DNA of 64,000 nucleotides from Cytidiella melzeri (Eukaryota > Basidiomycota > Agaricomycetes > Polyporales > Irpicaceae), in contig JABYQR010000021.1 of the NCBI GenBank assembly GCA_022592445.1, positions 124,001-188,000 on the forward strand. Direction: 5' to 3'. Below the pieces are notes generated by a model. It worked only from the letters and a program-made list of their open reading frames with translations, did no database searches and was not told the origin of the DNA. Below are positions 11,626 to 23,637 of the stretch, one piece after another. Position numbers and translations under genes: made by a program. The first letter of the stretch is position 1, and each line of letters starts with the position of its first letter.

Positions 11626-12984
11626 CTAGCGTTTTCTACCTCTTGCATGGCCTTTTTTACTGGTTGTGCTTTCGACAACGTCCAAAAAGCCTCCTAACTC
11701 CAGGGCGTTCCTAGCTGCCTGGTTGATATGTTTGAAGCGGTCAGGGCCAAGATGGATACCGCCAAAATAGCGTGTGACGACGACAAGTACGTTGTTGACT
11801 TCCTGGGAACTACGGTATCAGCGGGAGCCAGGCAACATGGAGGGAGGAACTAGTCACCAGGATCTGTAATAGGTGAGCGAGTCGGCCGCCAGCAGCAGTT
11901 TCACCGTCGTCGTCGTTATCTGGAAAGTAAAAAGGTAATTCATAGATGGAACTGAGATGTCCGGATGGAACGGTACCTTGATGCAGCGTAGCCCCCACCT
12001 GGCAACGCCAAGCATTAATAATGGGATGAGCAGCCCGTGATATGCGTCTATCCGACATGAGATGTGCCAAAATTGAAGGAACCTGCCAAACAATAGTCAA
12101 CGCCAGCTGCAGAGAAACAGGGCAGAACATTGTTTACCTGAGAAGGATCGTTAATGCGACATGCACGCCCAACAAATGCACTCTTGCGGTCAATGATCGG
12201 TTCGGCCTCCACGATCACAATACCTTTGGGTATCGCCGACGGAGCTGGTTGTCTATCTTGCTCAGCGTGACTGTTGTGCAGCTCAACTACTGCGTTAGGA
12301 GGCTCTTCTTCGACGTCTCCTGCCGCAAAATTGCGTTCGTCTGCTCGTAGCAATTCACCTGCAAGTTTTTCACTCTTCTTCGTTGCATACCAGGCTGCAC
12401 AACGTTCCTTCACCCACTCCAATCCGTCAAAAACGCACACCGAATCTTCGGCCCATTCCACGCCTTCGCTCGACATGTACGTGCGCAGAACTGCACCCCA
12501 AAGGGCGGAGTCTACACCAAAGGGTCCAATATATCGCGAGAGGAGCTGTAGCTGAGGAGGCGAAGTTGCCGGATAGGTCGGTGGTAGAGACACGAGCACA
12601 GCACACTTTGTCTCGTCATCGTCTGTATCCAAGCTAAGAAAGAGGTCAACCAGATAAACAGCGTACGCCCAATGGAAATTTACTAACCTAAGGGAGACTT
12701 CGTATCGGATTTTTGCAGAAGGAGAAGTGTCGCCGGTGGGGTGAAATAGTTTGAGAGCATCGTCACCGTAGATAGACTGCAACACTGCGAGGAGCCGCAG
12801 AAGATAGGACAAGGCATGAGAAGCGCAGTGTTCAGCACGTCTAACGCGAAAGACATGTCGCACCCCCCAGTTCAGCCGCGATGGCTTCGCGTTCTGGATC
12901 AACCGAGAGCTGAGCTATTAACTCATTTATATCGGCCGCAGGATTTTCAGGGACCTGTGGGGACGAAGTCCTTGCATTCGACAT
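11626..12984 (-). CDS. IMPACT/YIH1 homologue (RWD plus UPF0029)
   Basis: Six exons: 12984-12864, 12784-12688, 12633-12138, 12082-11977, 11919-11858, 11802-11626; 352 residues, every phase agrees. The N-terminal RWD domain starts at VLQSIYGDDAL and has YEVSLSLDTDDDETK and VSLPPTYPATSPPQLQLLS. The C-terminal UPF0029 domain shows IIDRKSAFVGRACRI, HLMSDRRISRAAHPIINAW, LHQDNDDDGETAAGGRLAHL and VVVTRYFGGIHLGPDRF, all family hallmarks. In yeast and mammals this protein binds GCN1 and keeps the kinase GCN2 off, which tunes the amino-acid starvation response; it also binds actin. The tail is basic (KKGHARGRKR). It is divergent from ATG29, with only 182 bp between the two starts. Confidence 0.93.
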
Positions 12985-13166
12985 CGTCAGCACCGACGCA
13001 TGTGTGAAGGGTATGCAGATAATGGTGGTAGAGAGTAAAGATCGCGACAATATAGGCGCCTGCTTCTGTCTCCCGACCTCCCGCCACACAGCTCAGAGCC
13101 GATAGTCAGAGTAAGGAGGTGCATAACTGGTACCGTTGATGCTGGCCGCTACTAGCGGACGGAAGC
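12985..13166. promoter_or_regulatory. 182-bp divergent promoter (IMPACT / ATG29)
   Basis: The two start codons point away from each other across 182 bp, so both genes must be promoted from this segment or from within each other. No clear TATA box was seen. Both products are tied to nutrient stress in yeast, so joint control is a reasonable inference. Confidence 0.5.
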
Positions 13167-14594
13167 ATGACTACTTCCCAACCAAACTTTCGTGTCATTG
13201 TCCGCCTGCCGTACACTCGTCCTGAAGACCCGCGGCCTGACCCTCCTCGAGTGGGTAAACCTCTGCGTCATATCTTCTAGTTTCAGCTCTTACTCCGACA
13301 CAAAGCGCAGGTAGAATGGAATACCGAGAAGGAACATATATTATGGCAAGTAATAGCAAAGTCAAGAGTAGTAGAAGGTGCTGGTACCGACTGTGAGTCT
13401 CCTCCTGGAGGTCAATTACCGCTGAGCTCAGCTGGAGAACAGGGAAGGGACTTGCGAATCATCTTCAAGTGCCTCTACCATATCTTCTGTATCGCGCTCA
13501 GGCAAGGTATGAAGAGGATCTTCGTGGCTTGCAGGGCGTACAGACTACCTTGAACCCTTCTGCGATGTCATCACCGACGAGCCAAGCAGGCCCAAGCCAC
13601 GGGCCGACTAGTTCTGCAAATACACCTGCCCTACGTGTCGGTTCTCCTGCTGGGGAATATTTCCCGAGAGTTTCAACTGTTGACAAACCTGGACGTAGGG
13701 AATCTTTGAAGTCCTCGAGTGGTGTTACCTCTAGTACCGCGCGACCATCAGCCATCCGAACGCGATTGAACTCCCTGACGGCTCGCTCGTTGGGTTCGCC
13801 CCTGAGGACGATCAATTCATCGGTCATTACTCTGCAAGGCTCAAAGAGACAGCAACAACATTTTCCTGTACATCCTCTCACACCTGCCTCGTCTCGAGTT
13901 TCACGAATGTCATCTGACGCGGATAGCTCGGATGAAGACGAGGAATTGCGCAAGTTAGAGGATGAGGAGAGGAAGGCGGAAGAGCAAGCAGCATTAGGAC
14001 GAAAGCTTAAGGACCTTACTCTTCGTCTGACTAAGGACCAACTTGGACTTGTCTCTTCTTCGCCGAAGGACAAAGGCAAGCGTAAGGAGACCGATCGTGG
14101 AAGAGTGCGACCATTGTCTCTGTCTTCTACCTCTGGCAGTCTTCACCAGCAACTGCATATGAGTCGGCGACATAGTCTCAGTCAAACTCCAAGTCACCAT
14201 AGTCTTTCGAGTACTACTGGCTCTCCGCAAGGCTCTATCCCGTCAATACCTTCTCCCTCGTTAGAGGCGCGTAGTCAGCCCCAGTCGCCATCACCTATCA
14301 GACACATAAGCCCAGCCGGAAAGTCCAACAGCCCTCCGGCTATCGCCTACAATAATGCGTTTGCTACTCGGCATCAGACCGCAGCTGGACGACAACGTAC
14401 CGGCGGCAGAGTTCGTAGCGATATTGGCAGCGAGATGGGAAGTACGGCGTCGAGTTTCAGTGACTTTAGCGGTACCTGTTGATTTTCTTACTTCACATTC
14501 ATCGAAGCTAATTGATCGAGCGACAGATGCTAGCCTATCTGGCCTGGATACCAGTGCCAGCGCCCTTGATTCGCGAGGAGGATCACGAGTGTAA
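13167..14594 (+). CDS. ATG29: autophagy-related protein 29
   Basis: Four exons: 13167-13250, 13311-13392, 13443-14471, 14527-14594; 420 residues. The first 90 residues form the conserved Atg29 N-domain: FRVIVRLPYTRPEDPRPDPP, VEWNTEKEHILWQVIAKSR, WKGLANHLQVPLPYLLYRAQ and ARYEEDLRGLQG. The rest is Ser-rich and disordered, with an acidic coiled stretch (SSDEDEELRKLEDEERKAEEQ, near residue 210) and a conserved end SSFSDFSDASLSGLDTSASA. In yeast Atg29 sits with Atg17 and Atg31 in the scaffold that starts autophagosome formation, and its Ser-rich tail is phosphoregulated. The last exon is only recovered by splicing at GGTACCTG; without it the frame ends early. Confidence 0.9.
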
Positions 14595-15112
14595 GTGCTG
14601 GAACTAGATGGCTATGCGGGAAGTGAGGCTGACGGCATCACTCGACGCTCATAGATCAACTTATGCCAGGAGCAATCTTGTTGGGCGGCGACCGCGATAG
14701 CATTTCGAACAACAACGCTGTAGGGTTGCGAGGTACCCATGTAGAGTTCTGCATAGCATCAGTACTAAGTCGAGGTGTATCTCATGCTGGATCTCATTTT
14801 GATCTCATTGTCCATCCGCGTTTTCTGCTGTTATGTGTTTGCGCGTCGAGACGCGTACTCATGACTCGGAACCGCGTCACTGCGACGACCATGTCCGAGT
14901 CTCTTCCAGCACATTCTAAGGATGTTCTTTATGCTTCAAAGACGCAGTCACGACCATACAGTACAAATATACGCGTGGCCAAGTCGCCCATAGCTCGAGC
15001 GGTCCGGGTCCCAATAAGTTCGACTTGATCTACGACCTCCACAACCGTCTACCAATCTTACACTCTCCCCTAACTCTACATCGAAACCCGACGACCTATC
15101 AACTCTCGCGAC
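14595..15112. other. gene-free interval
   Basis: Between ATG29 and DDI1. A short plus-strand ORF at 14663-15028 has no domain or codon pattern that suggests a gene. Confidence 0.5.
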
Positions 15113-16746
15113 ATGGAGTTGACGTTCGTGAATGACCTCGGACAGTCGTACATTGTCGAGATCGACCCGAACATGGAACTAGAGAACGTCATGGCCCTAC
15201 TTGAAGCAGAGGTAAACCGAGCGCATCTCTCCTGTCCTCTCAGCTCCGCATCCTTAAAATTCCCATAAACATAGTCTGGTATCCCTGTCAACGAGCAAAT
15301 CATATCATTTGAAGGCCGCCAACTGGCCGACCCGAAGGCAACAATGAGAGCTTGTGGGATTGGCGAACACGCACTGCTTTTGCTCCGGAGGAAGGTCCCA
15401 GTCGCGGGGACAGACAGGTACGTGTACTGTCAAGTACTCTTCACTGGACTCACTCCGAACGATCCTCGGCATACTTCAGAACAATGGAACAGGACTCGGA
15501 AATGATGCGACTGCAGCTGCTGGGCGATCCCAACCTCATGTCACAGCTAGAACACGTACGTTGCTCAAGCAAGTGAACAAATTGTCTTTGTTGACCGCAG
15601 AGTACCCTCCCAGGTGCAACCAGAGCTCGCCAGAGCAGCACGATCAGATCCTAGCCGCTTCGCAGAGCTCCTTCGCCAGACAAGGAACCGACACAACGAG
15701 GCAGATGCAGAGCTAGCAACGCTCAGCGCAGACCCGTATGATATCGAAGGTCAAAAACGGATCGAAGAAGCTATTCGACAACAAGCAGTGATGGAAAACC
15801 TTGAGCATGCACTCGAGTACTCGCCCGAAGCGTTTGGTCGGGTGACAATGCTCTAGTGAGTGGCACTTAGGGTGATCTCGGACATGCATACATATTTTGC
15901 CTTCTAGTGTCAACGTGGAAGTGAACGGTCATCCAGTAAAAGCATTCGTCGATAGCGGCGCACAGGCTACCATCAGTACGTCCCTCTCATTCATCCACTC
16001 ATCGCCGACCTAACTTGGATCTCAAGTGAGCCCTGAATGTGCGGAAGCTTGTGGGTGGGTGCTAGTTATAGCCAAATCATGAGGCCCTTGCTCTAACAAG
16101 CTCTGTCCACAGTCTCATGCGATTATTGGACACGCGATTTGCGGGTGTAGCGCGGGGCGTCGGTACTGCCAAAATTCTTGGTAGAGTACACAGCGCTCAA
16201 CTCAAGCTCGCCGACCTTTTCCTCCCCTGTGCATTCACCATCATGGAGGTAACGCTCGACTCTCTCGTCTCTAACACCTGTTCCACTAACTGTCTACGCG
16301 CCCTGCAGGGTAAATCCGTAGACCTCCTCTTCGGCTTGGACATGCTCAAAGCCCACCAAGCATGCATCGACCTCGAGAAGAACGTTCTCCGTATTCAAGG
16401 CCGCGAAGTCCAGTTTCTCGCCGAGCACGAATTACCGGATTTAGCTAGGCAAGAAACGGAGATGACCTCGGCAGCAGGCGCAGGCCCCTCGTCCTCAGTT
16501 GCAGGCCCTTCCAGCTCCCCGCAGCCGCCACAATCGTTCCCTGGTTCTGGGAGCACTCTGGGTGCAGCACCTCAGCCGGGGAGAGGAAGAGGTGCACCTG
16601 CTGCAGGCGCAGAGGCCGCGCAATCAAGGTATCCGGAGGAAGCGATCGCCACGCTGATGGGGCTGGGAGTGTCGCGGGAGGTGGCGATCAGCACCCTGGA
16701 CGCTGCCGGCGGGAATATCAACATTGCTGCGTCGCTCCTGTTTTGA
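15113..16746 (+). CDS. DDI1: DNA damage-inducible protein 1 (UBL-RVP-UBA shuttle protease)
   Basis: Eight exons: 15113-15211, 15275-15417, 15480-15555, 15614-15855, 15908-15975, 16027-16054, 16113-16248, 16309-16746; 409 residues. Residues 1-78 form a ubiquitin-like domain (MELTFVNDLGQSYIVEIDP, then SFEGRQLADPKATMRACGI). A helical domain follows, then a retroviral-type aspartyl protease core with KAFVDSGAQATIMSPECAEA (DSGA active site, about residue 200), AKILGRVHSAQLKLAD and LLFGLDMLKAHQACIDLEKN. A Pro/Ser/Gly linker leads to a C-terminal UBA domain (PEEAIATLMGLGVSREVAIS). Ddi1 binds ubiquitin chains and the proteasome and cleaves heavily ubiquitinated proteins. All key residues are present. 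Confidence 0.95.
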
Positions 16747-17029
16747 GTAGAAAGGGTATTGGTAGTTTCCAGGGCTGCTTGAATCAAAAAAGAGACTGAA
16801 CCGAGTGCTGAGGTTCTCGTGCTGTCGTGTACAAATTACCCACCTGCTGTATTATTAACATCCTCCAAGTTGCATACATGATTAACGACGAGTGACGATA
16901 CATGTGTAGTTGTACGATACATATTGCTGGGCTCCAGACAAACAATAAATTGAACAAAAACACGACAGCGGTATACCAAAGCGACAGATGATAGATAGAT
17001 CCAGAAATAGGAGCGGTTGTGAGAGCCTG

Positions 17030-18466
17030 TTAGATGAGGCTGACGGTTGTCCGAATGAGGCCACCTCTCCAGTTCCGCATACCTGCGGAGCGTCTTTGAG
17101 TCCAGTCCGACTGCATTCTAGCAAACGCATCTTGTATGTGCTCTGGACGAAGAGACGTCCGCGCTTCAGAAGGGGGAACGAACAACGACGACTGCGGCAA
17201 GGGAGAGTCGTCCTCGGGAGTCTGATCTCTACGCATGCGCTTGGCGTCGCTTGCTAGACCGCCAGTGTTCTTGCGCTTTCCGAGGACCATGGACGAGTTC
17301 GCGTACGCGTCGTCTCGCAGGTAGGACTCTTCCAGGGACTTTTTGACTTCGAGGCCTGCGAGAGTGAGAGAGCGGACCATTTCGAACGCGAGGAAGCCGA
17401 CGATGTCGATTGTGTCGTCGTTGGCTTTGAGATCGAGATGGGGAGGGAGGTTCAGGAATTCCTTGAAACGCTTGGCTGAACGTGAACGTTAAAGATGCTA
17501 GTCAATGAACGTTTGTAGGGGCCACGTACCTTTACGATACGTGAAGGAAGCTTGTCGACAATCCGAGTAATGTTGGTATTCTTCACGGGTCATTTGTCGC
17601 GTCGCGTCGTCTGCTTCCTGAACACAACTGAGCAGTTAGTAAAGACATCAAAGTATACTTGCGTAATATCTACCTTTAGCCGTTGGATAGAAGCTTCGTG
17701 AGCCTCGATATCGTCTTCGTCTTCTTCCTCATCTTGAGGGAGAACATCCTGGAACATTGTCAAAAGTTCCCATGGCAGCTTAATCGTAATCTTCTGGGCT
17801 TTCTGTGTGAGTTTATCTAAGAACCCCCGAACGTCAGCAAAGCTCTGGATCACTACGTATGAACCATAAAGAACGGAACGCACCGTCTGCACCGTCCTCC
17901 GGAATATCGACCTCCTGTGCACCACCATCGCCACTGGAGTCCTTTGCATGTTTTCGGACCTCCTTCCAGGACAGGTACGTCCTCAGCCGATTGACTTTGG
18001 CCCTGTCATGTCGGATGAGAAATATTAGATCTTCAGCTGCGAGATATCGCGCGCCTCTCCTAGACGCAAGCGGCCGAGCTTGCAGGATCTAGGGCGGTGT
18101 ACCCCTTCAGCATGTTCGCCTTACTAGCCGGGCAACTGAGATCACGGGACGTACCAGCTCAATGACCTGACTCCTGACAATATCCTCCACCAAGTTCACC
18201 GTCTCCGGTGCAGGATCCTGCACTTCACCAAACACGAACATCATCTGCGATATCTCTGTAAAGTACTTGTACTCTCTCCCTCCCGCGTTCTCCATCTTCC
18301 TCGAGGACGACATGGCTGCCTCTGGCTTTGGCGCCTTCGGCGGAGGGGGAGGAGGCGGAGGGGACGGGGAGTCGAGTCGGCTGTTCTGCGCAGGATCCGG
18401 TGCGTTGTTGGTGGGCGCAGAGAGAGCCTCTGGCCTGTAGTATTGCATCTTCAGAGGGAGTGACAT
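17030..18466 (-). CDS. SPT3: SAGA complex subunit Spt3
   Basis: Five exons: 18466-18155, 18088-17884, 17816-17674, 17617-17530, 17475-17030; 397 residues. After a Pro-rich N-terminus comes the Spt3 histone-fold pair: YFTEISQMMFVFGEVQDPAP, ETVNLVEDIVRSQVIEL, then RGARYLAAEDLIFLIRHDRA and VNRLRTYLSWKEV. The second half has an acidic stretch (DEEEDEDDIEAHEASIQRL), EYQHYSDCRQASFTYRKAKR, FKEFLNLPPHLDLKAND and VGFLAFEMVRSLTLAGLEVK, which form the C-terminal histone fold. In SAGA, Spt3 hands TBP to promoters. Two further Met codons (residue 7 and about residue 50) are alternative starts. The gene is convergent with DDI1. Confidence 0.94.
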
Positions 18467-19049
18467 CGTGGTGGAGGTGGTCACAGAACAGCGTGAGCCA
18501 AGCTGAGTGTGGCAGGGACTTTGGCTTACACCCCGAGTATTCTCCGCGTGACAGGCTGTGACACGACGGTGAGCGTTGTTTCTTTCGCGTCCATCACAAC
18601 CACCAACACAGTGGCCTGCTAGAACGTTGAAAATTTCGGTGAGTGCAAGTGTTGTTCGTAGGCTTGAGCCACCACTACTGCCAGTAATCGTGGTAGTGAT
18701 TTGCAGGACGAAACTAAGCTTTAGGCTTGATAGCCGTCCTCGACATCGAGCTGTGTTTCTGCTGACTTCAATAATCCAGCAGTAACCGTTCGCTACGTCT
18801 TGCGACAACAGGCTGGATGATGGCTGTAATTTGCAATCGGAAAGACGCACTTCCCTTCTCTAATCTTGTTTTTGTCTTTGTGCACTTCGCTGACTCGCTG
18901 TTGTCCCAGGCTACAGGTATTTCGGAAGAAGAATAAACATCCGTAGTACGGAAACTAGAATTAAATGGTGTTATACTGGGTACGAGGACTATTGAAACTT
19001 GGAATCGGTATACATGGGAGACACAGCCTAATAGATGGAGGACACCCTC
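18467..19049. other. SPT3 upstream region
   Basis: Between the SPT3 start and the end of the PAPS reductase gene. ORFs here continue the SPT3 frame upstream but lack conserved sequence. No TATA box picked out. Confidence 0.5.
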
Positions 19050-19994
19050 TTATGATGGTGGCTGCTCGGCTTGAGCTACTACAGCTTCTTGCTACAGTTG
19101 TAACCCCACAGTCAGCCCAGCTCGTCTCACACAGACCTATGTCTCAAACGCACCTTGGCTTTCACAGCAGCCTTCAATTTGAAGTAATCCACATGCAGGC
19201 CACACTCTGTCTTCTCCGTCTTCCCAGCCCAACGACCCGCGCGTTCACCGGTGTCGCCATCTCCGCTCTTGACCGTGCTATGCCAATCTCCGACGCTGCG
19301 GTAGCCCTGGTCGAGCAGCTTGTTGCGCGGTACCTTGTTCTCGGTGATGTACCACTCAACGAGATGGAAGTTCCATGCAAAGAGAGGGTTCAGTTTGATG
19401 AGACCTGTGCTGTCGATCTCGAGAGGCTGGAGGTTTGCACGGTCAGCACCCTGAGACGCACGACGCCCAGTGATGACGGCTTTGACACCGAGGTCTTCGT
19501 ATGCTCGACGAGCAGGCTCAACCTTGAGGAGCGCCACAGTGGTGTGAGAAACGATAGATGTTGTGCGTTATGAGGGATCGTACCTTGACGGTGAAATCGT
19601 AGAGCTCCTCGTCCCGCTCCCAAAGCTTCTCACCATACTTGTTCTCAAAGTCCTGAACGGTCTCGCATCCCTCGGGCTTGTAGACAGTGACAGGGACGTT
19701 GTACTTCTGCTTGACCTCCTCTACGAGGTCGTATGTCTCCTGGAAGTGGTAGAGGGTGTCGATAAAGATGAGCGGTGGCGGGGAAGTGGTGATTTTGGAG
19801 AGCATGTCGATGGCGACCAAGCCCGTTAGACCAAAGGCGGTGGTCTGGAAGAGGCCATGAATATGCTCGGTGGCCCACTTGAGAATGTCTTCTGGTGTTT
19901 GTGGGCGGAGGAAGTCGTTGATTCGGTCAAGCAACTCCTGAGAGAGCGGGAGACTCAGAGGCTTGTCGAATGTCGGTGGGTGTGGGGCTGGCAT
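19050..19994 (-). CDS. phosphoadenylyl-sulfate reductase (thioredoxin type)
   Basis: Reduces PAPS to sulfite in sulfate assimilation, upstream of cysteine and methionine synthesis. Three exons: 19994-19584, 19522-19154, 19091-19050; 273 residues. Markers: ILKWATEHIHGLFQTTAFGL, LTGLVAIDMLSKI, LIFIDTLYHFQETYDLV, VKAVITGRRASQGADRA, LIKLNPLFAWNFHLVEWYI and GYRSVGDWHSTVK. The C-terminal KTECGLHVDYFK holds the redox cysteine of the ECGLH motif; the CC pairs of the iron-sulfur APS reductase class are not apparent, which fits the fungal PAPS type. The short last exon (14 codons) is the least certain part. The gene is divergent from RNase III. Confidence 0.92.
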
Positions 19995-20781
19995 GAGTAG
20001 CTACAACCAACGGGGTACAGGTGTTACAAGCAAGAGATGAGCATAGCGAAGATATATGTCGGTGGAAAGTGCAAATGCTCTGTAGATCAGTGGATGAGCT
20101 CACATCATGTTGGCACCATCGTGCTCTTACTCAGCCTGCTCGCTCACCAGCAGTTGGCCCAATGGCACGCAGGGGAATGTGCATTGCAGACAGACACTAT
20201 CTGGAATTCATAGTCACGTCTGAGGCGGGATTGGGCAGGAGTATGTAGCCGCGGTACTGATCACGACCGTAGACATCACCTGAGGCCTGAACACTGATAG
20301 GCTGGAGTAGCACAGCAGAGATGATGCTTGTCGCTGGTCGGGGTCAATGTCGTTGGAAGAATACGGAATTGTCGTTCTCGTAGCCTGCTCTGACCCTCAT
20401 ATACTCTACAGATGCACATGAACATGCCTAGTTATTTTGTGACAAACATATGTAGTCGAGTGCTTTTTGCGCAATGTCCCGAGCGCTGATTTATTTCGAA
20501 CACCCATAGTAGTGAATTCACGTTGATTACTGGTGTTCATTGGACTTCAAATTGCAGCAGCCTCGCAGTTTCTTCTTGTAAGGCTTGTGACATAGCAGCA
20601 ACTGTGCAGACGCTATTACTCAGACACTAATCTCCTCTAGTGCCGCGTGCTGTGTGGGCAACAACACATGTGCCCTCCTCCCTGGCAGCAGTCAGTCTGC
20701 ATATCTGTCCGGAATCAGTATGTCCATCCTATTTCCCACTTTAGGCAGTTTTATGCTCACACTTGTTCCTTCAGGATAACA
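19995..20781. promoter_or_regulatory. divergent intergenic region (PAPS reductase / RNase III)
   Basis: 787 bp between two outward-facing starts. It must hold both promoters. No motif stands out enough to name. Confidence 0.4.
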
Positions 20782-22264
20782 ATGCCTCGGAGATCCAACT
20801 CGTCAAGCTCAGCTTCATCCGACCAAAGTCTCCAGGCGCAGCGTCGTATAAAGCATCCATCACATGCGCCTGCGTGGCGAGTTGCTATTCCACCCATTCA
20901 CCCGCTGCTCACCACAAACAACATGTCGTACACCGTCACTACTACCCTCGCGTCCGCTGCCGCAATGGAGGTCGACACCAGAACCTCTGCCGCCGATGCT
21001 GCCGTCGTTACAGGAATCAATGTTGCCAACGGTACCGTTGGTGTGGCGGGCGGGCGTGTCGGGATAAAGTACGTCTGTAGCACATCTACACAGATACTGT
21101 CCCCCACTGACTCATCGCGTAGACCAAGAATCAACCCCGCTGACCTGCCGCCGTTGCCAAAGATCAAGTCGGACGAGCTGCGCAAGCAGGTGTTCACCCA
21201 TCGCAGCTACTTTGCGCGTCCCACCCATGTCTTCGAGGACTCTCCTTACGACCCTAGCCCCGATAACGAGATGTCAGTACGCTGTGCGCTGATGTGAGGT
21301 CTGTACTCGTCGTCCTGACATCTCCGTCAACACTGCAGGCTGGAGCATCTCGGGGACGCTGTACTCAGCATGGTCGTTACCGGATTGCTCAGGGAAGTCT
21401 ACCCATACTTGCGCGTCGGACCGTCGACGGTAAGGGGCCTTTCCAGCATCCCGTTTGGAAACTCACTGCCGGTCCTTTGTAGAAAATCAGAGCCCTCGTT
21501 GTGGGGAACAACACCCTCGCTGTCATGTACGTTGATCTGGAAATTACGCGCAAGGCACAACTCAATGCAAAATTCTGCCACGGATAGCTCAGTGATGTAC
21601 AACCTCCCTGATAATCTCTTCACACACCCAGCCCAGGCAATCACCTTGCGAGCTTCCACCAACATTCAAGGTCGGCAACGACCTTCATTTCATCAATGAC
21701 TGAATTTACTGACCTCATGCTCCCTCTGACAGCGGATCTGTTCGAGGTGACTTGAGGACCTTTCCGTCTCCCACATTCATAGACACGCTGAAGCTAACGC
21801 CTTGCTCGTTCTCACAGGCATACGTGGGTGGCGTATACCTTGACGCTGGACTCGAAGGCGTTCAAGCCTGGCTGGTGCCCCTCTTCCGTCACTATCTCGT
21901 CGAAGCGTACCGTCAAGTTCGTATGCAGCACGGGCTCTCTCCCGACCCTACCCCCGTCGTCACACCTCCCATGGGATCGTTAGCGCCTGGCTATCCCGGT
22001 CCCAGCGCTCAGCGCGTGACCCCGATGGCTCCTGCTGGACACCTCTCCCTGTTCAATCAGTGCCTGCAACAAAAGAACAAGGCGGTAGAGTGGGAGTACA
22101 GTGGCAGCGCCGGACAGGGTACAAAGACAACGCCGATTTGGGTAGTACGGGCCATTGTCGACCATGAGTGCCTCGGCCGTGGGCGTGGAAGCACCAAAAA
22201 GGCTGCAAAGAACGAAGCTGCGAAAGAAGGTCTCAGTAACATGGGCGTGTACGTCCCAGGGTGA
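20782..22264 (+). CDS. ribonuclease III with C-terminal dsRNA-binding domain
   Basis: Seven exons: 20782-21068, 21123-21272, 21339-21429, 21483-21526, 21588-21670, 21733-21746 (14 nt), 21818-22264; 371 residues. One RNase III domain with ELRKQVFTHRSYF, the signature LEHLGDAVLSMVVTGLL (about residue 147) and the second catalytic helix ADLFEAYVGGVYLDAGLEG; the acidic metal-binding residues are kept. A C-terminal dsRBD follows: LSLFNQCLQQKNKAVEWEY, ending GSTKKAAKNEAAKEGLSNMG. A single catalytic domain means Rnt1/Pac1-type RNA processing (rRNA, snRNA) rather than Dicer; a mitochondrial mL44-like role is less likely because active-site residues are intact. The final codons read into a GTGAGT, so one more exon is possible. 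Confidence 0.88.
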
Positions 22265-22681
22265 GTGGTTATGTCCTTGTATTCGTCTACGCGCGGCTGC
22301 AAATATACTGATGTATTAAGGTTCGTAGCTAGGACGTTGCAGCGGCTAGATGCCCAGCACTCCCTCTCCAGACGTGAGCTGGATGTGCGCAGCAGGTCAA
22401 GGAGCTGGCCATCCCGCTTAGGTGTGCAGAGGTCATGTATGGGAAGACCTCGAATTCAGAAACTTCAAAGACTGTTCAGAACTGTTTGGAAGTAGGTATA
22501 TTTGCAGTGCTCCATCGTGATCTCTTGCTTTGCTACGCTTTGTGTTGTTCTTGGAAATCAGTCTTGTTGTACATATATACACGCAGCACCAATTATATAA
22601 AATCCTAATAGAAGATGCAAACGAGGGGCACTGAGTACTTGAGATTGCTACTCTTCGAAGGCCCGCACCTCGTCTCTCAAC
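22265..22681. other. convergent 3' flanks of RNase III and COA3
   Basis: 417 bp between two converging genes. A plus-strand ORF to 22495 could be an extra RNase III exon but has no conserved sequence. Confidence 0.45.
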
Positions 22682-23243
22682 TCACGGCGGTGGCCTATCC
22701 CCGATCCTCCCTATCCTATCCACTGGCGGGGCCCCCCAAACCAACGTCCTCGTCCTCGGATCGAGCAGCGAAGGATAACGGTCCCACAATAACGACGCCA
22801 CCAACCCACGCGGCCTCCCACTGACAACCACACCGTCCGCATCGGTCGCACTGACCACACGCGACACCGTCTCTGTTTCAGACCCAGAGGCAACCACGGC
22901 TTGAGCACCGACCGTCTTCTGAGTACTCTCCGTCTTCGCCGACTGTCTCAACGCCTTTGCTTCCTCGTCAATGTCGGTAAAGTCTTCCTGCTTGACTGCA
23001 CCGATCGAGTACGCCCAGACGCCTACTGTGAAGCTGGCGAGGACGAGGCCTGTGAGGACGTTCCGGAGAAGGAACGGCTGGCGAGCGCGTTTGAGGCCGG
23101 GGGACATTTGCTGGACTCGTGAGGTTAGTATGTAGGTGACTCGCTCCGTAAGTAGGGTGGCATACACTGCTGTGTGGTCGATAGGACGCGTTGACCGTCT
23201 TCTTGTCGACGTATGTCGGTGGTTGGTTTGGATTGTCTGACAT
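22682..23243 (-). CDS. COA3: cytochrome c oxidase assembly factor 3
   Basis: Two exons, 23243-23168 and 23115-22682, 52-nt intron; 169 residues. The conserved core is SPGLKRARQPFLLRNVLTG, then LVLASFTVGVWAYSIGAV and KQEDFTDIDEEA. That is one inner-membrane helix flanked by a basic matrix side and an acidic intermembrane-space side, as in Coa3. Coa3 stabilises newly made Cox1 and links its translation to complex IV assembly. The C-terminal extension after residue 85 is longer than in yeast and low in conservation. The join Y-R-P-H-S-I-Q-Q-M was chosen because it keeps phase and the usual spacing. Confidence 0.88.
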
Positions 23244-23637
23244 CTTGTGTGGTTTTGTTGGAGGTGTGGGATGGAGGTTGTGGTGCAGGAGCAACCCTCG
23301 AGTCGGAGAGACGCAATTGCCACAGTTATCGGCGTCTGTACACAAAAGTTACTGTAAGTTACTATGTACGGGTGAGTTTATTGACGGTCTATGTACAGCA
23401 TGCAGAACCTCAAGGTAGACAATGTGTGAGCCCTTATACTGGACAATATTCTCAAGTAATTGTCAGGCTTCATGACACTAGATTATCGGCGCATGTCTCC
23501 TAAATGGTATCGGTGCAGCAACGACCATAGAAGTCATGATTGTAGTCTATTAAGTTTAGGATGGAGCTGTCGTGCACGTCGAGTCCAGGCGAAGAAATGC
23601 GATAGATTTATTCTATTCAAAGACATTGGGCCTTAGT
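23244..23637. other. COA3 upstream region
   Basis: About 390 bp between COA3 and the COX7A gene on the same strand. No coding evidence. Confidence 0.5.

Noticed and set aside
13498..14079. 193-codon minus-strand ORF
   Set aside because: Shadow of ATG29 exon 3.
14663..15028. Small plus-strand ORF between ATG29 and DDI1
   Set aside because: No homology, codon pattern or splice support.
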